DNA of 35,992 nucleotides from Candidatus Stahliibacteriota bacterium (GTDB lineage: Bacteria; Hydrothermota; Tepidihabitantia; SM23-42), in assembly GCA_030606265.1 (NCBI GenBank), contig JAUWGT010000003.1, positions 1 through 35,992 of the forward strand, given 5' to 3'. Positions within the stretch are counted from its first letter, which is position 1; every line of letters starts with the position of its first letter. Below are positions 1-7,569 of this stretch, piece by piece. The position numbers and the translations under genes are program-made. The notes beneath the pieces are model-generated. The model saw only the letters and a program-made list of their open reading frames with translations. It ran no database searches and was not told where the DNA came from.

Positions 1-2
1 CA

Positions 3-278
3 GTAATTGCCGGCATAGTCTTTTCTATTATTGGAATATCACAGGATACGATCCTACAAGAAGATGTGCTTGCAGAAATACGGGGTCGTATTTTTGCCAC
101 CAAGGAATTCCTCATCAATGTGACCTTCATACTCTGCGCTGTATTCATCGGTATCATCTCGAATAATATGAAACCACATACTATTATTCTTGGTATTGGT
201 GTATTTCTCTGCCTGGTAACCGGTCTTGCCGTGCTCATATATCTCTCAATACCTGCCGATACCAGAACCAAACTTTGA
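3..278 (+). CDS. MFS transporter, C-terminal end (partial)
   Basis: The reading frame is open from the left window edge to the TGA at 276-278, so the gene starts outside the window. About 91 residues are visible. The stretch SQDTILQEDVLAEIRGRIFA followed by a membrane helix is the cytoplasmic-loop plus helix pattern of the last part of major facilitator superfamily permeases, with the RGR motif. Two hydrophobic helices (about residues 40-57 and 64-84) lead to a short hydrophilic tail. The substrate cannot be told from this fragment. It may be a drug or metabolite exporter of the MFS_3 type, because the (T)xLQ(E)xVxxxxRGR(V/I) loop is common there; this is inference. Confidence 0.75.
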   Translation, partial: VIAGIVFSIIGISQDTILQEDVLAEIRGRIFATKEFLINVTFILCAVFIGIISNNMKPHTIILGIGVFLCLVTGLAVLIYLSIPADTRTKL

Positions 279-291
279 CCCCAATCGCCTG

Positions 292-319
292 TTGACGCAG
301 TTCCTATTGCAGATATAAT
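292..319 (+). promoter_or_regulatory. nikR promoter
   Basis: TTGACG at 292-297, a 16 bp spacer, and a perfect TATAAT at 314-319. The start of transcription should fall near 326, only about six bases before the nikR ATG at 332, so there is no room for a Shine-Dalgarno site. Confidence 0.75.
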
Positions 320-331
320 CTAAATAGTATT

Positions 332-751
332 ATGGCTGATGCGATAAGGTTCGGCGTTTCAATGGATCAATCCCTGTTAAAGGATTTTGATGAACTCATC
401 GCAAAAATAGGTTATACCAATCGCTCTGAAGCGATCCGTGACCTCATCAGGGAACGTCTTATCCAACAAGAATGGCAAGCAAGTGATCAAGAAACAGTTG
501 GCACGATCACGCTTGTTTATGATCACGAAATACACGAACTGACTGAGACTCTAACTGCTTTACAGCATAAGTATCACAAACAGATTGTCTCAACTATGCA
601 CATTCATCTTGATAAACACAATTGTTTGGAGGTACTTATTGTTAGAGGCAAGGGAAATGTGATCAAGAAAATCGCCGATAAATTACAGAGTACAAAAGGC
701 GTAAAGCACGGTAAACTCATTACTACCACAACCGGACAAAAAGTCCGTTAG
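332..751 (+). CDS. nikR: NikR-family nickel-responsive transcriptional regulator
   Basis: A 139-residue protein of normal NikR length. Residues 3-46 form a ribbon-helix-helix DNA-binding domain (IRFGVSMDQSLLKDFDELI, then YTNRSEAIRDLIRERL). Residues about 55-135 are the ACT-like nickel-binding domain. The four high-affinity nickel ligands of E. coli NikR (His76, His87, His89, Cys95) have counterparts at His79, His90, His92 and Cys98, in the order QHKYH, MHIH and HNC. It is therefore expected to bind nickel as a tetramer and repress nickel uptake or related genes. No nickel transporter or nickel enzyme lies in the window, so its targets are elsewhere. A strong promoter sits almost on top of the start codon and no ribosome-binding site is visible. 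Confidence 0.92.
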   Translation: MADAIRFGVSMDQSLLKDFDELIAKIGYTNRSEAIRDLIRERLIQQEWQASDQETVGTITLVYDHEIHELTETLTALQHKYHKQIVSTMHIHLDKHNCLEVLIVRGKGNVIKKIADKLQSTKGVKHGKLITTTTGQKVR

Positions 752-788
752 GAGAGCTCTGAAGAAGTATTCATCGCTCTCTCGATTA

Positions 789-857
789 CCCCATAAGTGT
801 AATAACTTACGGGGCAGACATCGATACAAGGAAAATCGAAGATCCCGCATAGCGGGA
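789..857 (+). repeat. Two hairpins downstream of nikR
   Basis: The first hairpin runs 789-814: CCCC then TAAGT pair with ACTTA then GGGG, with one mismatch inside and a 6 nt loop. The second is a perfect TCCCGC/GCGGGA stem with an ATA loop at 843-857. Neither has a U-run, so they are not textbook terminators, though they may end or stabilise the nikR transcript. The 3' arm of the first hairpin, TACGGGGCAG (808-817), recurs exactly at 19712-19721, so it is probably a member of a dispersed repeat. Confidence 0.5.
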
Positions 858-869
858 CAGTGATATTAC

Positions 870-897
870 TTGACTTTGAAATTCCCCTAGATATAAT
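870..897 (+). promoter_or_regulatory. tRNA-Pro promoter
   Basis: TTGACT at 870-875, a 16 bp spacer, and TATAAT at 892-897. Transcription should begin near 904, about 46 bases before the mature tRNA. Confidence 0.8.
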
Positions 898-949
898 TGA
901 CTATCTGTTCCTCCTGTTGATCGTGGCGACAGATAGGATAAGTTTCGTG

Positions 950-1023
950 CGGGGCGTGGCGCAGTGGATTAGCGCGCCAGCTTGGGGTGCTGGAGGTCGT
1001 CCGTTCAAATCGGATCGCCCCGA
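950..1023 (+). tRNA. tRNA-Pro (anticodon GGG)
   Basis: A complete cloverleaf folds by hand. The acceptor stem CGGGGCG (950-956) pairs with CGCCCCG (1016-1022), with discriminator A1023. The D stem is GCGC/GCGC, and the anticodon stem is CCAGC/GCTGG around the loop TTGGGGT with anticodon GGG at 984-986. The variable loop is 5 nt, and the T stem GTCCG/CGGAT has one G-U pair around TTCAAAT. The 3' CCA is not encoded. Its own promoter lies just upstream, and it converges on the antiporter gene, with only six bases between them. Confidence 0.95.
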
Positions 1024-1029
1024 CTTATA

Positions 1030-2226
1030 CTACTCAGTTAACGTAATCTCTCCTGCTTTCTGTAAGCCGTATTTTGTACATAACGGACCAATCAATTCAT
1101 ACACTACAGTGGTCGCGGTTATCGTCGTAAAGATCATCGCTCCGTACGCCGGATATAATGCCTTGGCAGAAAGAGCCACGCCCAGAGCAACACCTGCCTG
1201 GGGCACAAGGCCCCACGCCAGGTACTTTCCAATACGCGGATCAACCCGACTAATTCGAGCGCCTACTGCAACACCAACGAACTTTCCAATAACCCTGGAT
1301 ACAATATAGAGCAGTCCAACAATCCCGACCTGCGGAACCATGCCGATTTCCAGATTTGCGCCAACGAGAATAAAAAATGCCAGAAATAGAGCCATATCAA
1401 CCTTGCGCAACGATTCGAAATATGGCGTACTTCTGTTTGATATATTGGCAATAACGACACCACTGATCATGCTCGTCAAAAGTGATGATAAATGCAATTG
1501 AATTGATAAACCAACGATAAAAAGAATAAAGCCATGGGTTATAATGAGCAATTCCTCTTTATTCCTCACAAACTTCGAGAAGTAGTGCAAACCAACCCCC
1601 AATAGACCACCGAGCACAACCGACAAAAACACATGAGCAAGTGAACTTATAATAATAGTGAAATTGACTGACCCGCTCGCCAAAGCACTGGCTAACATTA
1701 TGCCAAATGCTGATAAGATCAAACACCAGGCATCATCGATTGCAACTACTCGCAAAAGCATTTCAGTAACCGTCCCTCGAGCACGATATTCCCTAATGAT
1801 CATGACTGTAGCCGCCGGTGCGGTGGCAGCTGCAGCCGCACCAAGCACAAAAGAAGGCGCTATCGCTGTGTTTCTCAAAACTGCATACGTAATCAATACA
1901 AGTGTAACAAGAATCGAGGCAAAACTTGCTTCTAAAAGGGATATCCAGATCACTGGAGAACCTGATGCTTTAATGCTTTTCATCGTAAAATTTGCGCCGA
2001 GTGAAAATGCGATTATCCCCAAAACGAAGTTCGATATAAAATCAGAGAGCATCATTATCCTTACCGGTATGAGATTCAGTAATGTGGGTCCGATGAGAAT
2101 ACCAACCAAAAGATATGTTGTTACCGCAGGAAAATGGACTTTACGCAACAACTTGGCGCCGAAATAACCAGTGATAATGATTAAAGCTAAACCAAGAGTG
2201 CTATTCAGTTGATGGAATCTCCCCAA
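1030..2226 (-). CDS. CPA2-family cation/proton antiporter (second of tandem pair)
   Basis: An integral membrane protein of up to 398 residues with about 12 hydrophobic helices. It has the monovalent cation:proton antiporter-2 (KefB/Na+-H+ exchanger) hallmarks: a Gly-rich first helix, an ATAPAATVMIIREYRA segment and the VAIDDAWCL motif, whose adjacent aspartates are the usual ion/proton site. No C-terminal TrkA-N (KTN) domain follows, so it is the transmembrane unit alone. It is clearly paralogous to the gene just upstream, with the same motifs in the same order. The annotated start is TTG at 2226, inside the upstream gene, with no good ribosome-binding site. A CTG at 2208, nine bases after GGAG, is an alternative that would align the N-termini of the two paralogs. 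The ion transported (Na+ or K+) is not certain. Confidence 0.88.
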   Translation of the reverse strand: MGRFHQLNSTLGLALIIITGYFGAKLLRKVHFPAVTTYLLVGILIGPTLLNLIPVRIMMLSDFISNFVLGIIAFSLGANFTMKSIKASGSPVIWISLLEASFASILVTLVLITYAVLRNTAIAPSFVLGAAAAATAPAATVMIIREYRARGTVTEMLLRVVAIDDAWCLILSAFGIMLASALASGSVNFTIIISSLAHVFLSVVLGGLLGVGLHYFSKFVRNKEELLIITHGFILFIVGLSIQLHLSSLLTSMISGVVIANISNRSTPYFESLRKVDMALFLAFFILVGANLEIGMVPQVGIVGLLYIVSRVIGKFVGVAVGARISRVDPRIGKYLAWGLVPQAGVALGVALSAKALYPAYGAMIFTTITATTVVYELIGPLCTKYGLQKAGEITLTE

Positions 2227-3379
2227 CTTTAATCAAACTAATCTTTGTAAGAAGTGGACCTACTAATTCAAAGATCACTGTTGTTGCTGCGATCACTGTG
2301 AATATGTAATTACCAAAATCAGGAAAAGTTGATTTGGCGACGAGCCCAATGCCAAGCGCGACACCAGCCTGCGGCGTCAGACTCAACCCTATCCAATTCT
2401 CAATTGGCTTGGGTGCCTTGCTTATTCTCGCACCGAGTTTTGCACCGTACACTTTTCCGATAACACGAAAGATGATGTATAGCACACCCACAATACCCAT
2501 TTTATGAAGAATTGTGAAGTCTAAATGTGCGCCGGCAAGAATGAAGAAAATCAGATAGAGCGGTGCATCAACGGTTCTTATAACCTCAAAGAATTTGTAA
2601 TTCTCGCGCGCCAGATTGATCACAACAATACCCATCATCATTGAAGACAGTAAAATCGATACATGTATAGCAATAGAAAATCCAACGTTCAATAATATCA
2701 AACCAAAAATATAAACCAAGAACTCCTCAGAAGTTTTAACAAAGCGCCTTAGAAAGGAAAAGAGATAACCAAATGACGCACCGATAATAAGGGCTCCAAA
2801 TATCTCACCTACACCAGCAAAGACTATCGAGATCTGAAATACGTCCGCTCTCATGGCATTAGCAAACGCAATTGCCAAAGCAGCCAGCATAAGACACCAG
2901 GCATCATCAATGGCAACAACCTTAAGAAGCATTTCAGTAAAAAACCCACTGGCGCGATACTCACGGATGACCAAAACAGTCGCCGCAGGAGCAGTCGCCG
3001 AAGCCGCTGCGCCAAGCACAATTGCCGGATACATTGGTTGCCCAACAATGATCAGATAAGAAATAATTGCTCCCGAAACAAGCAGCCATGTTGCCAATGC
3101 TGCCATAAGAGAGATCCACATCACTTGTTTCATGCCTTTCTTTATCTCTTCCAGTCGGAAATTCTCACCCAGGCTAAAAGCAATAACTCCCAATACCAAA
3201 CTTGAGAAGAAGTCAGATGCCGCGAATATCCCCTCGGTGACGAAATCCAGAACATGGGGACCGATCAGAATGCCGACGAGAAGAAATGCGGTAACACTGG
3301 GCAAGCGAGCGTATTTCAAAAGACGAGCGCCGATAAAACCGAGTAACAGTATTAAACCAGCACTCAGGAGTGTATTCAC
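2201..3379 (-). CDS. CPA2-family cation/proton antiporter (first of tandem pair)
   Basis: A 392-residue polytopic membrane protein. Conserved CPA2 features are the N-terminal helix with LLLGFIGARLL, the ATAPAATVLVIREYRA segment, and VAIDDAWCL with the paired aspartates that carry ions and protons. No cytoplasmic regulatory domain is attached. The GTG start overlaps the stop of the CBS-domain gene (GTGA), and the 3' end overlaps the next antiporter by 26 bp, so all three are translationally coupled. Regulation of the antiporters by the separate CBS protein is a plausible inference, because CBS pairs gate several ion transporters by binding adenine nucleotides. The pair may work as a heterodimer, because CPA2 transporters are usually dimers. 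Confidence 0.9.
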   Translation of the reverse strand: MNTLLSAGLILLLGFIGARLLKYARLPSVTAFLLVGILIGPHVLDFVTEGIFAASDFFSSLVLGVIAFSLGENFRLEEIKKGMKQVMWISLMAALATWLLVSGAIISYLIIVGQPMYPAIVLGAAASATAPAATVLVIREYRASGFFTEMLLKVVAIDDAWCLMLAALAIAFANAMRADVFQISIVFAGVGEIFGALIIGASFGYLFSFLRRFVKTSEEFLVYIFGLILLNVGFSIAIHVSILLSSMMMGIVVINLARENYKFFEVIRTVDAPLYLIFFILAGAHLDFTILHKMGIVGVLYIIFRVIGKVYGAKLGARISKAPKPIENWIGLSLTPQAGVALGIGLVAKSTFPDFGNYIFTVIAATTVIFELVGPLLTKISLIKVGEIPSTE

Positions 3380-3867
3380 TTTTTTATGATGTCGTATTCT
3401 TTGAAGATATATACAAAAATATCAAGTAAAGATAACATACCGACCAATTTCTTGTCAGAAACAACGGGCAGCAATTCAATATTGTGCAGTCTCATCAAAC
3501 GGCGAGCCTCTTTAACTGTGGTGTCTTCCTTCACAGAAATAAAATTCGTATTAACGATATCATCAACGAGAATTAACATGCCCATTTCAGGAGATAATTC
3601 AAGATCTAAATCCTCATCATCAACGCTTTCAACAAAAGGCATTCTCTTTACGATTTCACTGATCGACCTTGAGAATGGCCTAAAGATACTGCAGATACCA
3701 CGGTAGTTGACAGTACCAAGCAAGGTATTCTCTTTATCAACAACTGGAAACATATGTTGGTTAAGCTTCCTCATCAGCTTGATCAACTCAAGCAGAGTTG
3801 TTGAGGATTGCACGGAAATTATATCTCGATCCATCACCCCGGAAATTGGCAAATCTTCAATCTTCAT
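3376..3867 (-). CDS. CBS-domain pair protein, probable antiporter regulator
   Basis: A 163-residue soluble protein with two CBS motifs. The first is at about residues 9-62 (VMDRDIISVQSSTTLLELI, then HMFPVVDKENTLLGTV). The second is at about 107-160 (NTNFISVKEDTTVKEARRLM, then IELLPVVSDKKLVGMLSLLD). A 40-residue acidic linker rich in Asp and Glu separates them, longer than in most stand-alone CBS pairs. CBS modules bind AMP, ATP, S-adenosylmethionine or c-di-AMP as energy or osmotic sensors. The gene opens a three-gene unit with two antiporters and overlaps the first by 4 bp, which supports a role in controlling them. It has its own promoter giving a leaderless transcript. The ligand is unknown. 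Confidence 0.85.
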   Translation of the reverse strand: MKIEDLPISGVMDRDIISVQSSTTLLELIKLMRKLNQHMFPVVDKENTLLGTVNYRGICSIFRPFSRSISEIVKRMPFVESVDDEDLDLELSPEMGMLILVDDIVNTNFISVKEDTTVKEARRLMRLHNIELLPVVSDKKLVGMLSLLDIFVYIFKEYDIIKK

Positions 3868-3872
3868 ATTAT

Positions 3873-3900
3873 ATTATAGTCGCAATCCGATTTTTTTCAA
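3873..3900 (-). promoter_or_regulatory. Promoter of CBS-antiporter operon
   Basis: On the minus strand, TTGAAA (3900-3895), a 16 bp spacer, and TATAAT (3878-3873). The predicted transcription start is at about 3866, on the ATG of the CBS gene (3867-3865). The mRNA should be leaderless, in keeping with the lack of a ribosome-binding site. Confidence 0.75.
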
Positions 3901-3913
3901 TAGAAACATGATC

Positions 3914-5305
3914 TCATGCCAGAACTACTTTGTCGCGTCCAGATAATTTCCCTTCGTACATTGCTTTATCTGCCTGACCGATCAAGTCGTCGCGGGTTTT
4001 TGCATCATCAGGATAAGTTGCAACGCCAAGCGTAATAGAGATGTTGAATTTTTTATTACTGAATGCATAAAAGGACTCCTGGCTGATCTCTTTTCTGACC
4101 CGCTCAGCGATAACCCGGGCAGTCTTCTTGTCAGTACGAGGAAGAATGATAATGTACTCATCTCCACCGTACCGTATCACTACGTCCTCGTTTCTCACGA
4201 CCCGCTTTATCCTTTCCCCGACATACCTTAGCGTTTCACTGCCGACCAGATGTCCATAATTATCATCCACGAGTTTAAAAAAATCAATATCAAGAAAGAT
4301 CAGGGAAAGCACGACTTTCGATGATTTTCGGCTATTCAAATAGCTATCAAGATATCTATTACAAAAACGTACATTATATAGCTGCGTAAGGTCATCGATC
4401 AACGTGGCCTCTTCCATTTTACGGTACATGGTCGCATTTTGTAATGCAATGGTCACGTGAGCTACGAGATTCTCAAATATATCAAGGTCGTCACGGGTGA
4501 ACGGTTCACCACCAATCTTATTGACGACTTCAACGACGCCGATGATTTTTTCGCGACTGCGCATGGGAACACAAAGAATTGATTTCGTGATGAATTTCGT
4601 TTTCTTATCGAGACCAGAGTAGAATCTTGGATCCTTGGATACCTCGGGAACAATCAAAGACTGACCATACCGAGCGACCCAGCCAGCAACGCCCTGGCCA
4701 ACCTTCAATCTCAGGCCTAAAAGTTTCTTCCCGGCTTCACCCGCAACTGCTTCAAAGACAAGTTCGCTTTGGTCATGGTCAAGCAGCAGTATTGACCAAC
4801 CCTCAGCTCTTATTAAATCTGCGGTTTTCTCCATTATGATATGGAGAATTTCTTTCGGTTTTAGAGACGAACTTATTGCCTGAACGACCTCATTAAGTGT
4901 TCGCAGTTCCTGGATCTTTTGTTTGAGTGAAGCCATTGCCTTCATGTTTGTAAGGACTTTTTTTCTATTCTTCATCGCTTTAGCGACGACTTGCTTAAAA
5001 AAATCTGCTCGGTAGGGTCTAGTGATCAATCCTTCTATACCTACGAAAATAAGTTTTTCATGATCAATTTCAATCGCCCTATCAGTTATTAAAATGATCG
5101 GAACGGTCCCGTCCATTTTCCTCAGGCGTTCAAGTATCTCCACTGCCGATCCGTCAAAGATCAGCAAGTCAAATTTCTTCTTTCTCAAACGTTTCTTGAT
5201 ATCTTCGAGTTTTACCACTGCAGACCAATCAAGCCCCAGTTCCTGCAAATTGCGCGCCATCGTGGCAAGCCGCAGACGATCATTGTCATAGATAAGAGCT
5301 TCCAT
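3914..5305 (-). CDS. Receiver-GAF-GGDEF diguanylate cyclase
   Basis: Makes cyclic di-GMP from two GTP. The ATG at 5305 is chosen because it overlaps the upstream stop as TAATG, giving 463 residues; a longer frame from 5365 would add 20 low-complexity residues. Residues 1-115 are receiver-like, with acidic residues at 7 and 9 and Asp51 in the phosphorylation position (FDLLIFDGS). The usual Lys-Pro near the end of the fold is Arg96-Pro97, so the receiver may be degenerate. A coiled linker follows, then a GAF sensor domain at about 135-295. The GGDEF domain is at about 300-463. Its signature GGDEY (380-384) is catalytically competent, and an intact RxxD inhibitory site (371-374) lies five residues before it. 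It ends the ruvX-mltG-cyclase unit, so it is probably co-expressed with the two cyclase-like proteins. Confidence 0.92.
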   Translation of the reverse strand: MEALIYDNDRLRLATMARNLQELGLDWSAVVKLEDIKKRLRKKKFDLLIFDGSAVEILERLRKMDGTVPIILITDRAIEIDHEKLIFVGIEGLITRPYRADFFKQVVAKAMKNRKKVLTNMKAMASLKQKIQELRTLNEVVQAISSSLKPKEILHIIMEKTADLIRAEGWSILLLDHDQSELVFEAVAGEAGKKLLGLRLKVGQGVAGWVARYGQSLIVPEVSKDPRFYSGLDKKTKFITKSILCVPMRSREKIIGVVEVVNKIGGEPFTRDDLDIFENLVAHVTIALQNATMYRKMEEATLIDDLTQLYNVRFCNRYLDSYLNSRKSSKVVLSLIFLDIDFFKLVDDNYGHLVGSETLRYVGERIKRVVRNEDVVIRYGGDEYIIILPRTDKKTARVIAERVRKEISQESFYAFSNKKFNISITLGVATYPDDAKTRDDLIGQADKAMYEGKLSGRDKVVLA

Positions 5306-7569
5306 TATGTGTTTATTACTTCGTAAATCGGTTTTATCTTCTTCTTCTTCTGATTGTAGATGCAATTATCGCTAATCCACACGTCCGACACTTCACTGCT
5401 TACAACTGCTTTCTGTTTGTTGATTTCAGCCAAATAGTGAATCCCTCGAGGGATAATAGCTATTTTATGATCACCAAAGCGATAACCATGGTTGTTAAGT
5501 CGTAAATCTTCAACTGCTCGAATGTATTTTTCGAAATCCTCTTCTTCAGTCGGGTAATCATAACCTTCGATATTTAACACCATATTCACCAAGGAAGGGA
5601 AATCGCAGATAATAACTGAACGTCCTGGCTGACGTTCTAGAGAATAGAGGTTAGCGTCTGATATGATCGGCCCAACGAGATCCGGATCACCGAAAGAATT
5701 CGCTGAGAAAACAACATCTTTAGATGGCACACCCGAGGCTATCCCAACCCCTATCCTGAAAAGGCTTTTAAACTCTGGCGGCAATAAGGCATACGTGATA
5801 CCATCTAACTCAAGGGTCCTCTCAGCGACCTCTGCAAACCATTCACGATAGTGCATGAAGTTTGCGCGTATAAATTCTTCGGCTCGTTGAACCATATCCC
5901 GGGCACATAGTATCGCGCGCCTTGATGCATCCGCTGCTGGTATGAGATTAAACTCGGCCCCTGAAAAAATTGAAGAGCGCAATTTAATTCCACGACCGGT
6001 GATTGACTCAGTATAAAGATGGTTATATAGCGAACCTGAATTTTCGGCAAACCATACAAGACCGCCATCACCAGTATCCTTCAATAAAAAACCTCCATGT
6101 CGTTTGACAATCTCCGCCATCTCTTTAGCAAATTTATACTTTATCCGCTGCTCCTTAGCAGCATTGTGCAGCTTGATCCCCATATATGATGAACCCCGGA
6201 TATCATAAACCATGATCGTTATACACCGGCGCAATCTCTCTACATATTTCTTCACATCTTCAGGATAAGAACGCTTCTCAATAGGTACGCTCAAAATATT
6301 CTTGCCTTCAAGACCCAAGATTTTCAAATTTGCCAAATCCCGCACAACCCTGTTTGGCTGATCACTCGCCGGTGGAAAGCAGCCAACCAAATCAAACAAA
6401 CACTGCCCAAGATGTTGCGGGATAATACAATCCTTGATAAAATTACGGTAGGCCCGTGTAAGACCGTCAAAGTCCAAATCCACGGACAATAAACCTCGTT
6501 TCTCGAATTTATTGAGCATCGCCAAACTCGGACTTTTCTTACGGTGCAGTTGCTCAAATTCATGGATGAGTCTTTTGGTAAAAAGCTTTTGTTCATCTTT
6601 TGTCAGAGAACCAAATTTGTTATAGAACATGAATTCATCGTAGATTTCACGGGTCTTTTTACGTTTGTTGAATTCTCGTTTTTCGACATTGTTTCGAAAA
6701 TCTTCTTCCTGTTGTAAGAGTCTAAGTATTTCATCTCGTCGATTTTCATAGTCCTTTAGGTGATAAATGTTACCAAGAAAAAGCCGATCTAAACGGGAAA
6801 ATAGATTAGAAGTTTTTTGGGTGACGATTTTTATATCCGTCTGTTTTTCAACTTCGTTTTCAATAATGTCCCTCAAGCCTTTATCCGCTTCAAGATATAA
6901 TTCCTGCAACTGTTCTTTCAGACGACCAGAATACAGATCAATGTTTTCAAGCTCTTGTTCCATTTTTGTCGTTATTCCCCGCACCACCGAAGATATTTTC
7001 CTGATTAATTTCAAGAGCGAGACTTCAGATAAATAATCAAGATACACTCGGGGTATTTTCTTGAGCGCCTCCTTTATGCTGGTAAAACCAAGCCTTTCAA
7101 TATCTGAAAGCAAACCGGGCAAAAGGCTCTCCACACGGGAGGTCATAATGCTTTGGTGAACATACAGGAAAATATCAGGCGAAAAAGATACTTTCCTGAG
7201 TTCCTTTGTATAATCCTGTATGAATCTTTGTTTACCCATGTTCTTAATAAATCCAACAATGGCGTGGGGACATTTCTCAACCAGTGTATCAGGAACCGGT
7301 AACCCCATTTTCGTATGGCCGATATAAAGCGGTAGTTCATAACCATCATAATCAGCGAGCCGACGGCCCAGCCAGACCACAAAATTTGTTCGCTTCTCGA
7401 AAACTCTCAGGGATTCGTGCGAAATTCCAAGAAATTCCAACCCCTGTTTTATCGCGGTTAAATTGTACGCATAGTCACTGGCATTTATAAATCGCTCCAT
7501 AAGCAATGTACATTGCCGACTTTTTTCTTCCACTAAGTTCTGAATATCAGAAATCAAGTATTTGTTCAT
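5305..7569 (-). CDS. Class III nucleotide-cyclase-like protein with novel helical N-terminus (B)
   Basis: A 754-residue soluble protein. Residues 1-440 are Lys/Glu-rich and mostly helical, with coiled-coil character near 200-320, and I do not recognise a family. Residues about 450-745 resemble a class III cyclase. First-metal Asp456 is in TIMVYDIRGSS. KDTGDGG supplies Lys497 and second-metal Asp501, spaced 45 residues from Asp456 as in true cyclases. RIGVGIASG starts near 605, and Asp630 (PDLVG) matches the adenine-recognition Asp. The transition-state Asn and Arg are replaced by Ser637 and Leu641, and the segment between GDG and RIGVGIASG is about twice the usual length. Activity is therefore uncertain: it may make an unusual nucleotide or only bind one. 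It overlaps its larger paralog by 4 bp and the GGDEF gene by one base. Confidence 0.78.
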   Translation of the reverse strand: MNKYLISDIQNLVEEKSRQCTLLMERFINASDYAYNLTAIKQGLEFLGISHESLRVFEKRTNFVVWLGRRLADYDGYELPLYIGHTKMGLPVPDTLVEKCPHAIVGFIKNMGKQRFIQDYTKELRKVSFSPDIFLYVHQSIMTSRVESLLPGLLSDIERLGFTSIKEALKKIPRVYLDYLSEVSLLKLIRKISSVVRGITTKMEQELENIDLYSGRLKEQLQELYLEADKGLRDIIENEVEKQTDIKIVTQKTSNLFSRLDRLFLGNIYHLKDYENRRDEILRLLQQEEDFRNNVEKREFNKRKKTREIYDEFMFYNKFGSLTKDEQKLFTKRLIHEFEQLHRKKSPSLAMLNKFEKRGLLSVDLDFDGLTRAYRNFIKDCIIPQHLGQCLFDLVGCFPPASDQPNRVVRDLANLKILGLEGKNILSVPIEKRSYPEDVKKYVERLRRCITIMVYDIRGSSYMGIKLHNAAKEQRIKYKFAKEMAEIVKRHGGFLLKDTGDGGLVWFAENSGSLYNHLYTESITGRGIKLRSSIFSGAEFNLIPAADASRRAILCARDMVQRAEEFIRANFMHYREWFAEVAERTLELDGITYALLPPEFKSLFRIGVGIASGVPSKDVVFSANSFGDPDLVGPIISDANLYSLERQPGRSVIICDFPSLVNMVLNIEGYDYPTEEEDFEKYIRAVEDLRLNNHGYRFGDHKIAIIPRGIHYLAEINKQKAVVSSEVSDVWISDNCIYNQKKKKIKPIYEVINT

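Noticed and set aside
860-1309. 149-codon open frame on the plus strand
   Set aside because: It runs straight through the tRNA-Pro gene and then antisense through the conserved antiporter gene, so it is a shadow frame.
1658-2167. 169-codon frame antisense to the second antiporter
   Set aside because: Low-complexity Ala-rich product that mirrors the conserved ATAPAATV segment of the antiporter; no start signal or homology.
5306-5365. Upstream extension of the GGDEF protein start to 5365
   Set aside because: It would overlap the cyclase-like gene by 61 bp and add a Glu/Asp/Lys-rich stretch. The ATG at 5305 has a clean TAATG overlap and begins directly with the receiver fold.
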